From Juglans regia (Eukaryota > Streptophyta > Magnoliopsida > Fagales > Juglandaceae): a stretch of 64,000 nt of DNA. Shown piece after piece: positions 60,523-64,000 of this stretch. Under the pieces are notes generated by a model that was not told where the DNA came from, searched no databases, and saw only the letters and a list, made by a program, of their open reading frames with translations. Positions within the stretch are counted from its first letter, which is position 1; each line of letters opens with the position of its first letter. The DNA lies in the NCBI RefSeq assembly GCF_001411555.2, contig NC_049907.1, forward strand, positions 32,005,734 to 32,069,733, in the 5' to 3' direction. The translations under genes were made by a program, and so were the position numbers.

Positions 60523-60636
60523 TCTAATTGCTTGACTGTCATAGTCTCTCCGGCCTTGACTACTCTCCTCCGATCTTGACATACACTAATTGAGAGTTGT
60601 CAGGACTGGAGAGTCTATGACAGTTAAGCAATTAGA
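60523..60636. mobile_element. small foldback (MITE-like) inverted repeat
   Basis: Arms of about 38 bp with a few mismatches: TCTAATTGCTTGACTGTCAT at the left and its near complement ending in ATGACAGTTAAGCAATTAGA at the right, around a roughly 40-nt centre. It shares its arm sequence with the larger foldback at 60836. Confidence 0.75.
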
Positions 60637-60835
60637 TTAACCTTTGAGCATAAGTATGATAATTAAAATTCAACTTTACGAATAGTAATAATTAAAATGT
60701 GATAATAATATTTGAAATTAAGTATAACAATTAAAATAACTCTTTACAAATTATAATAATTAAAATTATAGTATAACCTTTGAAATTAAGTATCACAATT
60801 AAAATTATACTTTAAGAATGATGATCTTGTACACA

Positions 60836-62083
60836 ACGAGAGAATATGATCTTGAAGAAATGTTGGAATTTCAATTTAATTGCTTGACTGTCATAGTATA
60901 GTTTGTGACGGTTAAGTAATTAGACTAAAATTTAAACATTTCTTCAAGATTGAGACGGTCCAAACCTTTGATCTAAACACCTCCAGACTCTAGAGATAGC
61001 GAAAGGGGGTGGGAGCTTCGGCTCCTCCCCCCTCATCTCTTCTCCTTCCGATCACCTTTCTTTCTGTCTGTGTTGTTTTCTGTTAGTTTTTGTGTTTTTC
61101 AGGCCGAATAAAGGAGGAGTGTCATTTCGGGTCTTTCCGTCCATCACTTGTCAACACGCACCACTCCGGGACGATGCCCAGCCGCCGATCTTCAAGACCA
61201 CCAAATCCGGCGTCCATCGGAGTGGAACGTAGCCTGCACACGCGGGAGTAAGTTTCCGGACCGCGTCTGTGCGTGTCCATCATGCGCCACCGGGGAGCTT
61301 TTTTCCGACGACACGCTCGGCTTCTCTGGACTCCTCGACTCCGAGACTTCCAAGATTGACTGCCAACTTTCCTCCCAAAGTGACCAGTGAGATGCACGCG
61401 CCACTGCCGACGTTATGTGCACTGTTCACTCGTTTTGTTGTCCAGTTTTGTTTTTCTGTCGATCAATTTGTTTGTTTTTTTACCCAAGTGTGGTGTTGAG
61501 TTTTGGATCGAACGCAATTCGGAGCAAGAGCTGTTCGAGAGAGGCGGACGATGTTATGGCTGGTGGTCGTACGACCAGTGCTCATGCGTAGGTTTGCCTA
61601 CGCAATGGAGGTTGTGTACTCGTGCGTGAAGCTGGGTGCTCGTGTCGTCGAGATTCAATTAGCCGATGCTTGCGGTAGGCGTGACGTCCGAGTTCACGCC
61701 AGTGCTTGTGGAGTTGTAGTTTGGTTATGTGATTTTATTTGTTGTTATTTTAGCTAGTATTATAATAAAAATAGGCTTTTGGATTTAATATCTATAGCAG
61801 TGCCCCATACTCTTCCTCCTTGTGAGGACAGAGGGGATCGTGAAGTTCTGTTTTTATAGAGCGCTTTCTCTGTTTAGAGAGAGTTCCTAGAAGTTAAGAT
61901 AATGTTCGCCACAAAGAAATTTGTGTATGGGGAAGCCCCAGATCTGATGCGTAGTTTGGCTTATAGTCTGGATTTTCTATGTATAAGTCACATTTGTAAC
62001 TTCGTTTTATTAATGAAACGAGTCTGTTTCCATAAAAAAAAAAAAACATTTCTTCAAGATCATTCTCCCTCGTTGTGTACAAG
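60836..62083. mobile_element. foldback MITE interrupted by a retroposon
   Basis: Outer arms CTTGTACACAACGAG (60836) and CTCGTTGTGTACAAG (ending 62083) are exact complements. The pairing continues inward through GATCTTGAAGAAATGTT and TAATTGCTTGACTGTCATA. With the retroposon at 60951-62045 removed, the element is a roughly 140-bp near-perfect hairpin. Confidence 0.85.
60951..62045 (+). mobile_element. poly(A) retroposon (LINE-derived or processed transcript), TSD 15 bp
   Basis: Flanked by the 15-bp direct repeat ACATTTCTTCAAGAT (60936-60950 and 62046-62060). The right end is an A tract preceded by TTAATGAAACG...CTGTTTCCAT, a 3' end typical of plant L1 transcripts. These show insertion by target-primed reverse transcription, plus strand. 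The 1.1-kb body has several overlapping 60-90-codon frames (61.1-61.8 kb) on both strands, none with a domain I recognise. It may be an internally deleted or non-autonomous L1, or a copied mRNA. The GC-rich start (61000-61400) contrasts sharply with the AT-rich surroundings. Confidence 0.85.
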
Positions 62084-62637
62084 ACACGAAACTTAGGGTC
62101 ACATAATCTTTCATCTCTCTTTAGTTTAACAATATAACACTACTTGAAGGTGACATTGTCAATTTAAACAACATGGAGATATTGTTTGTATGATTTTTTG
62201 CTAGATGCGTGTGACATTGCATAAATACCCTTAGACCCGTTTGGGAATCAGTGTATATTTATGTGTCCACTGATTCCTGAATTGTCCAGTGTGGACAGTT
62301 TGAGATTATATTATCTGTATTGCACATTTTTGTTACTCGCTACTTTCCACATTTAATATGAAGTTTCGGTGTCTTCTTCTACTGTTCTTTGGGTATACTG
62401 TTCGTAGGGTCACAATCCCGATATTTGAACATGTATACTTGGAGAACTATGGGGTGGTACTGCCGAAATTTCTACTAACATGGAAATTAGTAGAGTGACG
62501 AGATTTGTGCAATATGGAGAATATAATCTCGAATGGAATATGACCAACTACCTTATCAAAAAAGCAATGAGAATTGGAGCATGACATGTATGTGAATTTT
62601 CAATGTACGTGTTATTAATATATAGATGTTTTTAGAA
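62084..62637. other. no gene; 5' flank or intron of transposase
   Basis: Non-coding. A TTTTTAG acceptor-like site sits just before the ATG at 62638. Confidence 0.4.
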
Positions 62638-64000
62638 ATGGACAAAAATTGGATGCGTCTGGACGATAGACTTGGAAAGGATTACGTACCCTATGCACGT
62701 GGAGTAAGAACCTTCAATGATTTTGCACGGGCCTCTGCTGATAGTCGTGGTCACATTAAGTGTCCATGTCGAGGGTGTAAAAATTTGTGTGCGATAGGAT
62801 TGGATGAAGTAGAGCGTCATATATTTGTGAACGGTATGGATCTGGGGTATACGCGATGGGTACTGCATGGTGAGCCGTATGAAGGGTCAGCAGATGTATT
62901 GGTCGATCATCACAATTATTTACGGCACATGGATGATGATTATGAGCATGATGAGATGGAGGAGATGTTGGGTGACATTGGAGCTTGGATGTTTATGAAT
63001 GAGGTTAACGACAATGCCTTAAGTGGTGGATCAGGGACTGATTATGAAAATTTTCCTTCACTGTGGGAAGATGCAAAGCGCGAGCTTTACCCAGGTTGTA
63101 CAAAACATTCCAAAATGTCGTTTATTGTACGGTTGCTTCACATTAAATCATTGTGTGGGATGTCGACGAAAGCAATAAACATGGTATTAGACTTATTTAA
63201 CGAGGTGCTTTCCGAAGGGTCTGCATTGCCTAAGAACTTTTATGAAGCTAAACAGTTGAGAAACGGATTAGGATTTGAGTACAAGTCCATACATGCATGC
63301 AAGAATGATTGTGTATTGTTCTGGAAGGAGAACGAGGAGAAACAAGCATGTCCTGTATGTGGAGAGTCGAGGTGGAAAGGTAAGAAAAACGTGCCGGTTA
63401 AGGTGTTGCGGTATTTTCCCTTGAAACCTAGGTTGCAAAGACTATATATGTGTAAGAAAACAGCTCATGATATGAGGTGACACGAGGAGAAAAGAGTTAA
63501 GAATGACGCATATATGAGGCATCCAGCTGATTCACTTGCGTGGCAGTCTTTCGATAATCAGTATTCAGAGTTCGGGTTAGAAGCTCGGAACGTGCGCCTG
63601 GGACTCACAACCGATGGATTCAACCCTTTTGGGAATATGAGTACAAGTTACAGCACTTGGCCCGTGGTATTGATTCCGTACAATCTTCCACCATGGAGGT
63701 GCATGAAGGCGCCAAACTTTTTGTTAACTTCACTCATCCCTGGCCCTAGATCACCTGGGAATGATATTGACGTATTCATGCAGCCGTTGATTGAAGAGCT
63801 GAAAGAGTTATGGGAAACAGGCGTTAGAACTTATGATGCATCTAAGTCGACATCTTTTCAGATGCATGCTGCGGTAATGTGGACCATAAATGATTTTCCG
63901 GCGTATAGGAATCTTTCCGGCTGGAGTACGAAAGGGAAGTTAGCGTGTCTGACGTGTAATAAAGAAACTGCTAGTGAGTGGCTAAAATATTCTCAGAAGT
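62638..64000 (+). pseudogene. CACTA transposase, TNPD-like, partial (window edge), one nonsense codon
   Basis: Start chosen at the ATG at 62638 (MDKNWMRLDDRLGKDYVPYA), because the family begins MDKxWM and an upstream in-frame ATG at 62626 adds only four residues across a possible acceptor. The transposase-associated domain has CPCRGCKN and DEVERHIFVNG. The tnp2 domain follows: YPGCTKHSKMSFIVRLLHIK, CKNDCVLFWKENEEKQACPVC, PLKPRLQRLYMCKKTAHDMR, then TGA at 63478-63480 where the family has Trp. The frame then stays open to the end of the window (RLGLTTDGFNPFGNM; IPGPRSPGNDIDVFMQPLI; NDFPAYRNLSGWSTKGKLAC). Apart from this stop the sequence is much better preserved than the transposase at 43.65 kb; the two proteins are clearly divergent paralogues. 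The C-terminal half (DUF4218 and DUF4216) would lie beyond 64000. Confidence 0.9.

Overview
The window reads as nuclear, intergenic DNA from a woody eudicot. It is AT-rich, has long AT-rich tracts and (GA)n/(AT)n microsatellites, carries plant-type CACTA, hAT, L1 and LTR retroelements, and shows no bacterial-style gene packing. Fagales/Juglandaceae is my guess from the look of the MITE at 7.8 kb and of the CACTA termini; that is inference, not a database result. I see no intact host gene. Every recognisable coding unit is a transposon protein or a broken gene copy. No rRNA, tRNA or CRISPR was recognised.

Layout. 0.3-0.8 kb (-): broken GRF zinc-finger gene. 1.7-2.5 kb (-): tail of a Ty3/gypsy element. 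4.57-7.42 kb (+): solo LTR with an exact 5-bp target duplication (TSD). 7.8-8.0 kb: MITE. 8.68-27.19 kb: a four-level nest. Solo LTR A (-) holds a full-length-sized L1 LINE (-); the LINE holds solo LTR B (-) inside its RNase H domain; LTR B holds a 5.7-kb solo LTR C (+). All four levels can be read from their TSDs. 28.4-34.8 kb: a probable non-autonomous CACTA element without transposase that carries a broken RING E3 ubiquitin-ligase gene. 37.1-41.4 kb: a 542-bp direct duplication 3,700 bp apart. 43.1 kb: a fragment of a type-B DNA polymerase like those of mitochondrial linear plasmids. 43.65-49.97 kb (+): a decayed CACTA transposase (TNPD-like) split by a solo LTR at 46.3-49.0 kb. 50.58-54.65 kb: a hAT element with 8-bp TSD and a decayed BED-finger transposase. 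54.9 kb to the window end: a second CACTA element with a minus-strand 'putative plant transposon protein' gene, dense palindrome arrays, and the 5' half of its TNPD transposase at 62.6-64.0 kb, cut by the window edge.

How it fits together. Insertions have repeatedly landed in older insertions, and LTR elements have repeatedly collapsed to solo LTRs: five solo LTRs with TSDs and no internal retroelement bodies. The most unusual structure is in the second CACTA element. About forty copies of a 12-bp palindrome (consensus ACGTTCGAACGT) are arranged as pairs, and in the best-preserved array all five pairs are exactly 21 bp apart, with GCGGGA...TCCCGC palindromes between them and a run of three strong dyads nearby. 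This looks like an array of transposase-binding sites, but the binding protein and function are inferred.
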